6,973 bases of DNA from Desulfobacterales bacterium. Its GTDB lineage: Bacteria > Desulfobacterota > Desulfobacteria > Desulfobacterales > JAFDCJ01. Below are positions 1-6,381 of this stretch, piece by piece. Position numbers and translations under genes: made by a program. The notes under the pieces are model-generated. The model was given only the letters and a program-made list of their open reading frames with translations. It did not search any database and was not told where the DNA came from. The stretch is from assembly GCA_029939875.1 (NCBI GenBank), contig JAOZSC010000136.1, positions 1 to 6,973 of the forward strand, read 5' to 3'. Positions within the stretch are counted from its first letter, which is position 1. Each line of letters opens with the position of its first letter.

Positions 1-620
1 GTGTTGCCGTGGGAGAAGACGGTCCCACCCACCAGCCGGTGGAACATGCCGCGGCCTTGCGGGCTATTCCCGGCCTGATCGTCATCCGGCCGGCCGACGC
101 CACTGAAACGGCGGCGGCCTGGCGCCTGGCCGTTAAAACGACCCAGGCTCCGGTGGCCCTGTTGTTAAGCCGCCAGAGTCTGCCGGTGCTGGATCGCAAC
201 CAGTACCCCTCGGCCACCGCATTGGCAAAAGGCGGTTACATCTTGGCGGATTCAAATGCGACGCCCGATGTGATCCTGATGGGCAGCGGTTCGGAAGTGC
301 ATATCTGTCTGGAGGCGGGCCGGGTGCTGGCAAAAAGAGGCCTTTCTGTTCGGGTGGTGAGCATGCCCAGCTGGGAGTTGTTTGAAAAAAATTCTCAGCG
401 ATATAAGGATGCCGTGCTGCCGCCGGAAGTTACTGCTCGGGTAGCGGTTGAAGCCGGGATTTCCATGGGATGGGACCGGTATGTCGGCCGCATGGGGGCG
501 ATTGTCGGCATCGATCATTTTGGCGCCTCCGCTCCGGGCGGAACAGTGATGCAAAAATTCGGTTTTACCGCCGGCAATGTGGTCAAAAAGGCGCTGGAGA
601 CACTGAAAAGAGCATCATAG
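1..620 (+). CDS. tkt: Transketolase, C-terminal part (5' end cut by window edge)
   Basis: Transketolase is a cytosolic thiamine-diphosphate enzyme that moves two-carbon ketol units between sugar phosphates in the pentose phosphate and Calvin cycles. The reading frame is open from the left edge (in-frame codons from base 3) to TAG at 618-620, leaving about 205 residues of a protein usually near 660 residues. The GTG at 9 is an internal Val, not a start, because the sequence before it continues the family motif. Visible signatures, in order: GEDGPTHQPVEH at the end of the pyrimidine-binding domain, IRPADATE, LLLSRQSLP, then the C-terminal domain with VILMGSGSEVHICLEA, RVVSMPSWELF, VAVEAGISMGWDRYVG and HFGASAPG. 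These match bacterial transketolases closely, and the C-terminus ends at the normal place. Its 188-bp separation from the next gene suggests an independent transcription unit. The N-terminal cofactor domain lies outside the window. Confidence 0.96.
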   Translation, partial: VAVGEDGPTHQPVEHAAALRAIPGLIVIRPADATETAAAWRLAVKTTQAPVALLLSRQSLPVLDRNQYPSATALAKGGYILADSNATPDVILMGSGSEVHICLEAGRVLAKRGLSVRVVSMPSWELFEKNSQRYKDAVLPPEVTARVAVEAGISMGWDRYVGRMGAIVGIDHFGASAPGGTVMQKFGFTAGNVVKKALETLKRAS

Positions 621-629
621 GCCTTTGTG

Positions 630-649
630 GTAACTTCTTAAAAAGTTAC
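630..649 (+). other. Stem-loop after transketolase; weak terminator candidate
   Basis: A perfect 7-bp inverted repeat (GTAACTT / AAGTTAC) encloses a 6-nt loop, 10 bp after the transketolase stop. The stem is AT-rich and followed by GGTCGG rather than a T-run, so a canonical Rho-independent terminator is not supported. Confidence 0.3.
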
Positions 650-791
650 GGTCGGTTTGCGCACTATGCATTTTGATTTTCCCAAATGGACAATGACGCT
701 CAACCAAAACACATATTGTGCTCTATTGATAACAGGCACGCTGACTTTTAAGCACTTACAACACATGCACCTGTTAAAATTAAAACGCTGG

Positions 792-797
792 AAAGGA
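792..797 (+). promoter_or_regulatory. Ribosome binding site of the fusion gene
   Basis: AAAGGA lies 11 nt before the ATG at 809, slightly longer than ideal spacing. Another ATG at 798 directly abuts the site and reads only three codons (Met-Pro-Gly) before a TGA whose last base is the first base of the 809 ATG. The 798 ATG is too close to this site to be well used, so 809 is the chosen start. The next in-frame Met codon is at residue 72, inside the kinase fold. Confidence 0.65.
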
Positions 798-808
798 ATG
801 CCCGGCTG

Positions 809-3800
809 ATGTCTTCTGTTGTTCAACTGGCCCCGCGATTTACTGCAAAGGCTGCTGTCGGCATTGCGCGCAGTTTATTCGCAGTAGATGCCGATGCCGA
901 GCAGCTGCCCAGTGAGCGGGACCAGAACTTTTACCTGACAACCCGAAGCGGCGATGGTTATGTGCTCAAGATTGCCAATGCCGCTGAACGTGTGGAGGTG
1001 CTGGAGGTGCAAAACCGGGTGATGATGCACATCGCCCACAAAAAAGGGTTGCTGCCGCCGGAACAGGTGGCGGTTCCCCGGGTATGCCCGGCAATCAACG
1101 GTGAACCGATTGCCACGTTGGCCAGTGCTGACGGCGCATCTCATTATGTGCGCCTGTTGACCTATCTGCCCGGAAAGCCCCTGGCTCGAGTTAAACCCCA
1201 CGATCAGGGGCTGTTGATGAGCCTGGGAAGTCTCTTTGGCCGCCTGGACCGGATCCTGGAGGATTTTGATCACCCGGCCGCTCGTCGTGATTTTCATTGG
1301 GATCTGCAGAATGCTGCCAAGGTTGTCGGCCGCTATAGCAGGCATATCGATGGGGACGAAAACCGGACGGTCGTCGCAAAATTCCTCACCCGCTTTCAGC
1401 GGCAAATTGAACCACACCTGGCCGAGCTGCGCACAGGTGTCATCCATAACGACGGCAACGATTACAACGTCCTGGTTGAACCCCACGGCCGGTGGAACCG
1501 CCGGGCAACTGGAGTGATTGATTTCGGGGATATGGTTCACAGTTTCATCGTCGCTGAAGTGGCGGTTGCCTGTGCGTATGCAATGCTGGACAAATCCGAT
1601 CCGCTGGCTGCCGCCGCCCAGGTGACGACCGGATACCACCGTGTGTATCCTTTGACCGACCGGGAACTGGCGGATTTATTCGACCTGATCTGCATGCGGC
1701 TATGCATGAGTGTCTGCCTGGCGGCCAATCAATCGCGGCTTGAACCGGACAATGCTTACCTGCGCATATCGGAAAAGCCGGCCTGGGCGCTGTTAAATCA
1801 ATTGTCGGGTGTGCATCCGCGTTTTGCCAATTATGTTCTGCGACGTGCCTGCGGACGGCCACCGGTGCCACGGGCAGCTGTGGTCGTCCGCTGGCTGAAA
1901 GCCAGGGCCGGGGGATTTGCCTCGATTATTGATGAAAACCTGCGCAGCGACTGCCCCCTGGTGTTTGATTTGAGTGTCGGCAGCGCATTGTCGGTGGACA
2001 CCGGTAACGGGGCTGATACACCGGCGGCGGCGGATCACCTGCTCCGGCAACTGCAAACTACCGGGGCGCCTGTTGGCATCGGCCGTTACGATGAAGCCCG
2101 GTTGCTTTATACGACGGGACAGTTCAAGGTGCGCACCGATGAAAAGGTTGAAATCCGGACCGTGCACCTGGGTGTTGATCTTTACAAGTCCACTGGTTCA
2201 CCGGTCTATGCGCCCATGGACGGCCGGGTGCACAGTTTCAATAATAATACGGCTCACCTGGACTACGGCCCAACCATAATTATTGAGCACCAGACCGATG
2301 AGGGGCAGCGGTTTTACACCCTGTACGGTCACCTGAGCCCGGATTCCTTGCAGCAGCTGAGTGTCGGGGCAAAGATTGAGAGGGGCGATTTACTTGGTCA
2401 CATCGGCGAGCCTGAGACCAACGGTGGCTGGCCGCCTCATCTTCATTTTCAAATTATTATCGACATGCTGGGTACAGCTGGAGATTTTCCCGGAGTGGCC
2501 CGGCCGGCTGAACGTGAAATCTGGCTCAGCATTTGCCCGGACCCCAATCTCATCCTGGGGATTCCTCGCCACTGCTTTTTCCCCACCGGACTCAGTCAGG
2601 AAGACATCCTGGCTGTTCGCCGCAAAATTTTAGGGAAAAATTTGAGCATTTCATACCGCCAACCGCTTAAAATTGTGCGGGGACGGGGACAATACCTGTT
2701 TGCCGAAGACGGGCAGGCCTATCTGGACGGCGTTAACAACGTGTGCCATGTGGGCCACTGCCATCCCCACGTGGTTGCTGCCGGCCAACAACAGATGGCA
2801 GTGCTGAACACCAACACGCGTTACCTGCACGACAACATCATCGAGTATGCCCAACGGTTACTGGCAAAATTTCCTGAACCGCTGCGCGTCTGCTTTTTTG
2901 TCTGCACCGGCAGTGAGGCGAATGAACTGGCCCTGCGTCTGGCCCGCGCATACACCGGCCGGCAGGATGTCATTGCCATTGATGGGGCTTACCACGGCAA
3001 CACCCAGGGCCTGATCGACATCAGTGCTTATAAACATGACGGCCCGGGAGGGTGCGGTGCTCCTGCCTGGGTTTACAAGGTGATGATGCCCGACGGTTAT
3101 CGGGGAGTGCACAAGGGGATGGGGCCCGATACCGGCAGGCACTATGCCGCCTACGTAAAAGACGCCATCGGCGAGATTCGGACGGCGGGAAGGGCACCGG
3201 CGGCGTTTATCTGTGAAAGCTTAATGGGATGCGGGGGGCAGATCGTACTGCCGGAAAATTATCTGGCCGAGGCTTTTACGTACGTGCGGGCCGCTGGTGG
3301 GGTTTGTATCGTGGACGAGGTCCAGGTGGGTTTCGGACGCGTGGGAAGTCATTTCTGGGCCTTTGAAACCCAGCAGGTTGTGCCCGATATTGTAACCCTC
3401 GGCAAACCCATGGGAGACGGCCACCCGCTGGCTGCCATCATTACCACTCCGGACATTGCCGCTGCCTTTGCCAACGGAATGGAATACTTCAACACCTATG
3501 GCGGCAACCCGGTGTCCTGCGCTATCGGCATGGCCGTGCTGGATGTTATTGAAAACGAGCACCTGCAGCAAAACGCGCATAAAGTCGGCCGTCACCTGCT
3601 TGAAGGCTTTCGCGGCCTGATGGATAAATACCCGCTCATTGGCGATGTGCGTGGGCAGGGACTGTATGCAGGCGTTGAGCTTGTCATTGACCGCTATACC
3701 CTCGATCCGGCACCGGAACATGCCGATTACATCATCAACCGCATGAAAGACCATGGGATTTTGATCAGTACCGATGGTCCCCTGCATAACGTACTCAAAT

Positions 3801-3892
3801 TGAAGCCGCCCATGGTGTTTACCGAAGAAAATGCGGATGAAGTTGTTGCCGCATTAGATAAGATCTTCAGCGAGGACTGTCTGCAGGTTTGA
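809..3892 (+). CDS. Three-domain fusion: hydroxylysine-kinase-like APH kinase, M23 peptidase, class-III PLP phospho-lyase/aminotransferase
   Basis: This 1027-residue, probably cytosolic protein has no signal peptide or membrane segment. Residues about 20-370 form an aminoglycoside-phosphotransferase-fold kinase: Lys54 in YVLKIAN, catalytic loop HNDGNDYN at 213-220 (Asp215, Asn220), metal-binding Asp238 in [18 protein letters not shown] and [11 protein letters not shown] resemble human hydroxylysine kinase (HYKK). Residues about 430-585 are an M23/LytM zinc peptidase domain with ligands His453, Asp457 (HLGVD) and His546 (HLH), plus YGH at 506-508. Residues about 605-1025 are a fold-type I class-III PLP enzyme: TGSEANE at 700-706, YHG at 728-730, VDEVQ at 835-839, PLP lysine Lys866 in [10 protein letters not shown]. 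The last motif and ESLMGCGGQ resemble the ETNPPL/PHYKPL phospho-lyases, which release phosphate and ammonia from phosphoethanolamine or phosphohydroxylysine. The inferred job is amino-alcohol phosphorylation followed by elimination; substrate and peptidase role are unknown. Plain aminotransferase activity is the main alternative. The gene is intact, without frameshift. Confidence 0.93.
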   Translation: MSSVVQLAPRFTAKAAVGIARSLFAVDADAEQLPSERDQNFYLTTRSGDGYVLKIANAAERVEVLEVQNRVMMHIAHKKGLLPPEQVAVPRVCPAINGEPIATLASADGASHYVRLLTYLPGKPLARVKPHDQGLLMSLGSLFGRLDRILEDFDHPAARRDFHWDLQNAAKVVGRYSRHIDGDENRTVVAKFLTRFQRQIEPHLAELRTGVIHNDGNDYNVLVEPHGRWNRRATGVIDFGDMVHSFIVAEVAVACAYAMLDKSDPLAAAAQVTTGYHRVYPLTDRELADLFDLICMRLCMSVCLAANQSRLEPDNAYLRISEKPAWALLNQLSGVHPRFANYVLRRACGRPPVPRAAVVVRWLKARAGGFASIIDENLRSDCPLVFDLSVGSALSVDTGNGADTPAAADHLLRQLQTTGAPVGIGRYDEARLLYTTGQFKVRTDEKVEIRTVHLGVDLYKSTGSPVYAPMDGRVHSFNNNTAHLDYGPTIIIEHQTDEGQRFYTLYGHLSPDSLQQLSVGAKIERGDLLGHIGEPETNGGWPPHLHFQIIIDMLGTAGDFPGVARPAEREIWLSICPDPNLILGIPRHCFFPTGLSQEDILAVRRKILGKNLSISYRQPLKIVRGRGQYLFAEDGQAYLDGVNNVCHVGHCHPHVVAAGQQQMAVLNTNTRYLHDNIIEYAQRLLAKFPEPLRVCFFVCTGSEANELALRLARAYTGRQDVIAIDGAYHGNTQGLIDISAYKHDGPGGCGAPAWVYKVMMPDGYRGVHKGMGPDTGRHYAAYVKDAIGEIRTAGRAPAAFICESLMGCGGQIVLPENYLAEAFTYVRAAGGVCIVDEVQVGFGRVGSHFWAFETQQVVPDIVTLGKPMGDGHPLAAIITTPDIAAAFANGMEYFNTYGGNPVSCAIGMAVLDVIENEHLQQNAHKVGRHLLEGFRGLMDKYPLIGDVRGQGLYAGVELVIDRYTLDPAPEHADYIINRMKDHGILISTDGPLHNVLKLKPPMVFTEENADEVVAALDKIFSEDCLQV

Positions 3893-3901
3893 TGGCGGAC
3901 T

Positions 3902-4894
3902 TTAATTAAGGATAATTTCTTCTAACGCGTCGAAGTCCTTGATGATGAAATCCGCACCGGCCTGCAGCAACTGCTTTTTCAGTTTTTCTTTATCCGGTGC
4001 CGCCAGCAGCAGGCCGACACCTTTAAAGCCGGTGCGCGAGGCCCTGGCCGCCAGCATGTCGTCGGGCATGTCGCCGATATAGTAAAACCCGGCCGGATCG
4101 TCTGCCAGGCTTTTGGCCACGGCATCGAGCATAAACGGGTGTGGTTTGCTCAGCAAAACTTTTTCCCCCCGCGTTTTCAGGATTCTCTTTTCTTCCTGCA
4201 GACAATCTTCCAGGCAGTAGACGGCTGCGAAATATTTTTTCAGATCGAAACGCTCGAGAGCGTAATGCGCTTCAGCCCTGGGGCGGCCGGTGGCAATGGC
4301 CAGGATGTTTTTTTCTGCGAGTCGTTCCAGCAGGCGCCGGTCGATCAGCAGGGTTTCGTGCCGGATTAAGCCTTCGCTCCGCCAGACTTTCGGTGCCCGG
4401 TTATAGGTTGATTGAAACAGTTTGCGGCCCAGGTAAATTTCCTGAAAAATCTGTTTGATGACGTTGCCGCTGCCCACATCCTGTTCATACAGACTGGAGA
4501 TGAACGGGTGCAGCACCCGGCCTTTTTCTTCCAGCAGCCTTGCCAGCGGGGCAGGGGTGGCTTTCAGGAACTCAGCCAGCCGGGTCACCTCACAGTGGGC
4601 CATGGTTTCCCGGTAGCGGGTCCAGGGGTTGGGGTGGCTGTAAATTGGCGGTTTTTCCACCAGACCAAACAGGAGATCGACCACCAGGCAGGTGAGATCC
4701 CAGTCGTTGTTCAACCCCCCGCTGTGCTTGACGGCGGCCAGATCGGCCAGGTGAAAAAGGGGATCCGGCAACCGGTTTGATTCCCGGGCCGGTTGAAAAA
4801 ACAGTCCGGCCGTTTGCCGGACCGCATCCCGGTAAGAGGCGCCGACGTCAATGAGAACGCCGTCCATATCAAAGACAATCAGGTGACGATTCAT
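3902..4894 (-). CDS. HAD-superfamily hydrolase (subfamily IA-like) with enlarged cap
   Basis: This 330-residue cytosolic protein carries all four haloacid dehalogenase motifs: FDMDGV at 8-13 (nucleophile Asp9, acid/base Asp11), motif II ATGRPR with Thr202, motif III Lys250 in LSKPHP, and motif IV GDMPDD at 274-279. It is therefore probably an active Mg-dependent phosphatase or phosphoglycolate-phosphatase-like enzyme; the substrate cannot be read from sequence. The DMDGVLID start followed by SYR (residues 20-22) recalls the HAD-IA hypothetical group TIGR01548, from memory only. Motifs I and II are about 190 residues apart, roughly twice the usual span, so the cap is large. The gene is convergent with the fusion gene (9 bp between stop codons) and divergent from the binding-protein gene. 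The ribosome binding site is weak (AAGATGG about 4 nt before the ATG), but the start is fixed by motif I immediately following. Confidence 0.88.
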   Translation of the reverse strand: MNRHLIVFDMDGVLIDVGASYRDAVRQTAGLFFQPARESNRLPDPLFHLADLAAVKHSGGLNNDWDLTCLVVDLLFGLVEKPPIYSHPNPWTRYRETMAHCEVTRLAEFLKATPAPLARLLEEKGRVLHPFISSLYEQDVGSGNVIKQIFQEIYLGRKLFQSTYNRAPKVWRSEGLIRHETLLIDRRLLERLAEKNILAIATGRPRAEAHYALERFDLKKYFAAVYCLEDCLQEEKRILKTRGEKVLLSKPHPFMLDAVAKSLADDPAGFYYIGDMPDDMLAARASRTGFKGVGLLLAAPDKEKLKKQLLQAGADFIIKDFDALEEIILN

Positions 4895-4901
4895 ACGCCA
4901 T

Positions 4902-4931
4902 CTTATAGCATGAAAAAGCCATCGGCGGCAA
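4902..4931 (-). promoter_or_regulatory. Candidate promoter of the HAD gene
   Basis: On the minus strand, TTGCCG (plus 4926-4931, 4/6 to the -35 consensus) and TATAAG (plus 4902-4907, 5/6 to the -10 consensus) are separated by 18 bp. The predicted start site falls at about 4895, directly before the ATG at 4894, implying a leaderless or nearly leaderless mRNA. It is a consensus match only. Confidence 0.3.
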
Positions 4932-4944
4932 GGTGGTGCCGTCG
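4923..4944 (+). other. Stem-loop in divergent control region
   Basis: CGGCGGCA (4923-4930) pairs with TGCCGTCG (4937-4944) around a 6-nt loop, with one G-U pair when read as plus-strand RNA. The minus-strand form has a C-A mismatch at that place. It overlaps the -35 of the candidate HAD promoter, so it may be a protein site rather than an RNA element. Chance occurrence in GC-rich DNA is possible. Confidence 0.3.
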
Positions 4945-4954
4945 GCAGTCAGGC

Positions 4955-4970
4955 AAGTTGGCGCCAATTT
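4955..4970. promoter_or_regulatory. Palindrome, candidate operator between divergent genes
   Basis: The perfect 10-bp palindrome TTGGCGCCAA (4958-4967) extends to a 16-bp near-palindrome (14 of 16 positions symmetrical) at 4955-4970. It lies about 30 bp upstream of the -35 hexamer of the candidate binding-protein promoter and about 25 bp beyond the candidate HAD -35. That is a plausible position for a dimeric regulator of one or both genes. No regulator gene is visible in the window and I do not recognise the site as belonging to a named family. Confidence 0.4.
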
Positions 4971-4999
4971 TATTTTTGAAGCGAATTTGACGAAAAACA

Positions 5000-5029
5000 T
5001 TGACATTGTGGGCAGGAATTGCTTTGAAT
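5000..5029 (+). promoter_or_regulatory. Candidate sigma70-type promoter of the ABC binding-protein gene
   Basis: A perfect -35 hexamer TTGACA (5000-5005) is followed after 18 bp by TTGAAT (5024-5029, 4/6 to the -10 consensus). The expected transcription start near 5036 would give a leader of about 100 nt with a potential stem-loop. It is the best promoter-like match I found in the window. Confidence 0.5.
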
Positions 5030-5047
5030 AAATTGGTTTTTATTGCC

Positions 5048-5089
5048 GCCGGCAAGCGGGTGATCTTTTTACGGGGGTGATTTGCCGGC
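5048..5089 (+). other. Potential stem-loop in the leader of the ABC binding-protein gene
   Basis: GCCGGCAA (5048-5055) and TTGCCGGC (5082-5089) form a perfect 8-bp inverted repeat around a 26-nt loop, with a possible ninth G-U pair. The left arm can alternatively fold locally, since TTGCC-GCC-GGCAA at 5043-5055 is a small hairpin by itself. The structure ends about 30 nt before the ribosome binding site. No riboswitch class is recognised and no T-run follows. Confidence 0.35.
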
Positions 5090-5121
5090 CAACCGCCCTT
5101 TCCTATCAATCCTTTTCAACC

Positions 5122-5130
5122 AAAGGAGGA
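5122..5130 (+). promoter_or_regulatory. Strong ribosome binding site of the ABC binding-protein gene
   Basis: AAAGGAGGA is nearly fully complementary to the 16S rRNA 3' end and its last G is 6 nt before the ATG at 5136. This selects 5136 over the in-frame TTG at 5082, which would add 18 residues in front of a typical signal peptide. Confidence 0.88.
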
Positions 5131-5135
5131 CCATC

Positions 5136-6206
5136 ATGACGAAAAGAACATTTTTAATCGGAGTCTTACTTGTTGCGTTTGTGTTCGTCAGCATCGGCAC
5201 CGTGTCGGCAGAGACACTTTCCCTTTTGACCTGGAAAGGATACGCTTCGCCGACGCTGATCGCCAAATTTCAAAAGGAAACCGGGATTACCGTCAAAGTG
5301 ACCTATTCCAACAACGAGGAGATGATTGCCAAATTGCGCGCTACCCGCGGGGCCGGTTTTGACCTGGCCCAGCCCAGCCAGGACCGGATTTCCTCGGTCC
5401 AGGCCAAGTTTCACATCTACCAGCCCATTGACCTGTCCAAGGTCAATACCGACCAGATCATCGCCCCGCTGCTGGAAGCCGTGAAGCAAAATACCATGGT
5501 TGACGGCAAGCCCCATGCGGTGCCCTTCTGCTGGGGAACCTCGGGACTGGTGGTCAATCGCAAGTATGCCCCGGCCGCCAGGGATTATTCCGACATTCTC
5601 AATGCCCTTTATGCCGGTAGAATCAGCTATCGCCTCAAAAGGCCGACGCTGATCGCACTGGCCTTTGCTTACGGGGACAATCCGTTTGCCAAGTACAGCA
5701 ACCCGGTGGCCTACCAGGCCCTGATGGAAAAAGTCGGGCAGGCCATGATTGCCGGCAAGCCTCTCGTAAAAAATTACTGGACCAACGGCGATGCGCTGTT
5801 GCAGTCGATGCGTTCCGGGGAGGTTTTCGTGGCCATGGCCTGGGACAACGGCGGGTACAAGCTGCACTCGGAAAATCCCAATATCGACTTTGTGGCTCCG
5901 CGCAGCGGCGCTCTGGGATGGATCGACACCTTTGCCCTGCCTGCCAAAGCAAAGAATGTGGCAGCCGCCTATAAATGGATCAACTTCGTCCTGCGCCCGG
6001 AAAATGCTGCCATATTCACCAATGCCGAAAAATATCCCAGCGCTTCGGCCGGTGCGGGCCAATTCATGGACATGGAAGTGCGCGCCAACTTTGAACGCTG
6101 TTTTCCAATGCAGGCCATCGCCAATATCAAGTGGTATCCCCCGGTGCCGGCCAAACTGGAACAAATCGAGGGCAAGATTCTGGACAAGGTCAAAGCTGCC
6201 AAATAG
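5136..6206 (+). CDS. ABC transporter periplasmic substrate-binding protein, PotD/PotF-like (spermidine/putrescine family)
   Basis: This 356-residue protein is exported to the periplasm, where it would capture a small, probably amine-containing ligand and deliver it to an inner-membrane ABC permease. A Sec signal peptide is clear: positive MTKR, hydrophobic core at residues 6-18, probable cleavage after Ala25 (VSA-ET). The mature start LSLLTWKGY matches the PotD beta-strand and first aromatic clamp (Trp33, Tyr36). Further family landmarks are KFQKETGI at 44-51, PFCWGTSG at 130-137, AMAWDNGG at 233-240, LGWIDTFALP at 260-269 and INFVLRPE at 282-289. The pocket aromatics and Asp264 are kept. The acidic pair known from E. 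coli PotD (Asp168 and Glu171) aligns by eye with LKRPT at 167-171, so polyamine specificity is doubtful. The gene is followed on the same strand, after 175 bp, by a PotA-like ATPase, so they probably share an operon. Its excellent ribosome binding site fits high expression. Confidence 0.92.
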   Translation: MTKRTFLIGVLLVAFVFVSIGTVSAETLSLLTWKGYASPTLIAKFQKETGITVKVTYSNNEEMIAKLRATRGAGFDLAQPSQDRISSVQAKFHIYQPIDLSKVNTDQIIAPLLEAVKQNTMVDGKPHAVPFCWGTSGLVVNRKYAPAARDYSDILNALYAGRISYRLKRPTLIALAFAYGDNPFAKYSNPVAYQALMEKVGQAMIAGKPLVKNYWTNGDALLQSMRSGEVFVAMAWDNGGYKLHSENPNIDFVAPRSGALGWIDTFALPAKAKNVAAAYKWINFVLRPENAAIFTNAEKYPSASAGAGQFMDMEVRANFERCFPMQAIANIKWYPPVPAKLEQIEGKILDKVKAAK

Positions 6207-6241
6207 TCGAATCGGCTGACACTATGTTGTCAGAAGCTGAC

Positions 6242-6304
6242 GGTTTCAGGTGTCGGGTGTCAGAGAAAGGAGATGCCAGATACTGAAACCCGAACACTGA
6301 AACC
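6242..6304. repeat. Interrupted inverted repeat of GGTTTCAG / CTGAAACC type
   Basis: The arm at 6242-6258 (GGTTTCAGGTGTCGGGT) matches the reverse complement of the arm at 6288-6304 at 14 of 17 positions, with a 29-nt interior. The right arm overlaps a direct duplication of ACTGAAACC. Similar low-complexity CTGAAACC/CTGACACC units occur between genes in some deltaproteobacterial genomes, from memory. It may be a REP-like or decayed miniature element. Confidence 0.45.
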
Positions 6305-6305
6305 T

Positions 6306-6334
6306 TTATCGCAGTCTTCCAGAGTGCTGGATAA
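6306..6334 (+). other. Bulged stem-loop before the ABC ATPase gene
   Basis: TTATC then CAG (6306-6310, 6312-6314, with bulged G6311) pair with CTG and GATAA (6327-6334) around a 12-nt loop. It could act as an mRNA processing or stability element. No T-run follows, so it is not a terminator. Confidence 0.3.
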
Positions 6335-6371
6335 GAGCATATCAGCATGTTTCGTTCTAACTCTTCCGGAT

Positions 6372-6376
6372 AAGGG
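6372..6376 (+). promoter_or_regulatory. Ribosome binding site of the ABC ATPase gene
   Basis: AAGGG is 5 nt before the ATG at 6382 and supports that start. The start also places the Walker A motif at the usual distance from the N-terminus for this family. Confidence 0.6.
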
Positions 6377-6381
6377 CGATT

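Larger units (their letters stand above)
621..808 (+). other. Intergenic region between transketolase and the fusion gene
   Basis: This AT-richer gap holds no credible gene. Near its start is a 7-bp stem-loop (GTAACTT at 630-636, AAGTTAC at 643-649, 6-nt loop). It is not followed by a T-run, so it is at best a weak 3'-end structure for the transketolase transcript. Promoter-like matches for the downstream gene are poor. TAAAAT at 775-780 is a good -10 hexamer but has no -35 at proper spacing. TGGACA at 687-692 has only a weak CATATT at 712-717 after 19 bp. A small dyad TAAG-CA-CTTA lies at 749-758. I cannot assign a start site. Confidence 0.5.
6207..6381 (+). other. Repeat-rich spacer between binding-protein and ATPase genes
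   Basis: The spacer is long for two genes of one ABC operon. It contains a short hairpin (CTGACA 6216-6221 / TGTCAG 6228-6233), an interrupted inverted repeat (6242-6258 / 6288-6304), a direct repeat ACTGAAACC (6282-6290 and 6296-6304) and a bulged stem (TTATC-G-CAG 6306-6314 / CTGGATAA 6327-6334). None has a terminating T-run, so read-through into the ATPase gene is plausible. The structures could stabilise the upstream mRNA end and raise binding-protein yield relative to the rest of the transporter. Confidence 0.5.

Noticed and set aside
734..749. Sigma54-like element upstream of the fusion gene (GGCACG at 735-740)
   Set aside because: The -24 half is good, but the invariant GC of the -12 half is replaced by TT at the required spacing.
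798..809. Three-codon mini-frame (Met-Pro-Gly-stop) overlapping the fusion gene start
   Set aside because: Its ATG touches the Shine-Dalgarno sequence, so initiation there is unlikely; probably coincidental.
875..1639. Minus-strand open frame of 254 codons opposite the kinase domain
   Set aside because: No family motif is seen and it lies wholly within a well-supported coding frame; taken as a shadow.
3221..3787. Minus-strand open frame of 188 codons opposite the PLP domain
   Set aside because: It is antisense to conserved catalytic motifs including the PLP lysine, and there is no independent evidence of coding.
5009..5023. Sigma54-like TGG...TTGCT upstream of the binding-protein gene
   Set aside because: The distance between the GG and GC elements is one base pair too short, and this spacing is strict for sigma54 promoters.
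5082..5135. Upstream TTG start that would extend the binding protein by 18 residues
   Set aside because: The extension precedes a textbook signal peptide, and the ATG at 5136 has a near-ideal ribosome binding site.
5166..6164. Long minus-strand open frame (332 codons) covering most of the binding-protein gene
   Set aside because: It mirrors a gene with signal peptide, strong ribosome binding site and clear family motifs. Its own translation shows no recognisable domain; it is a codon-bias shadow.
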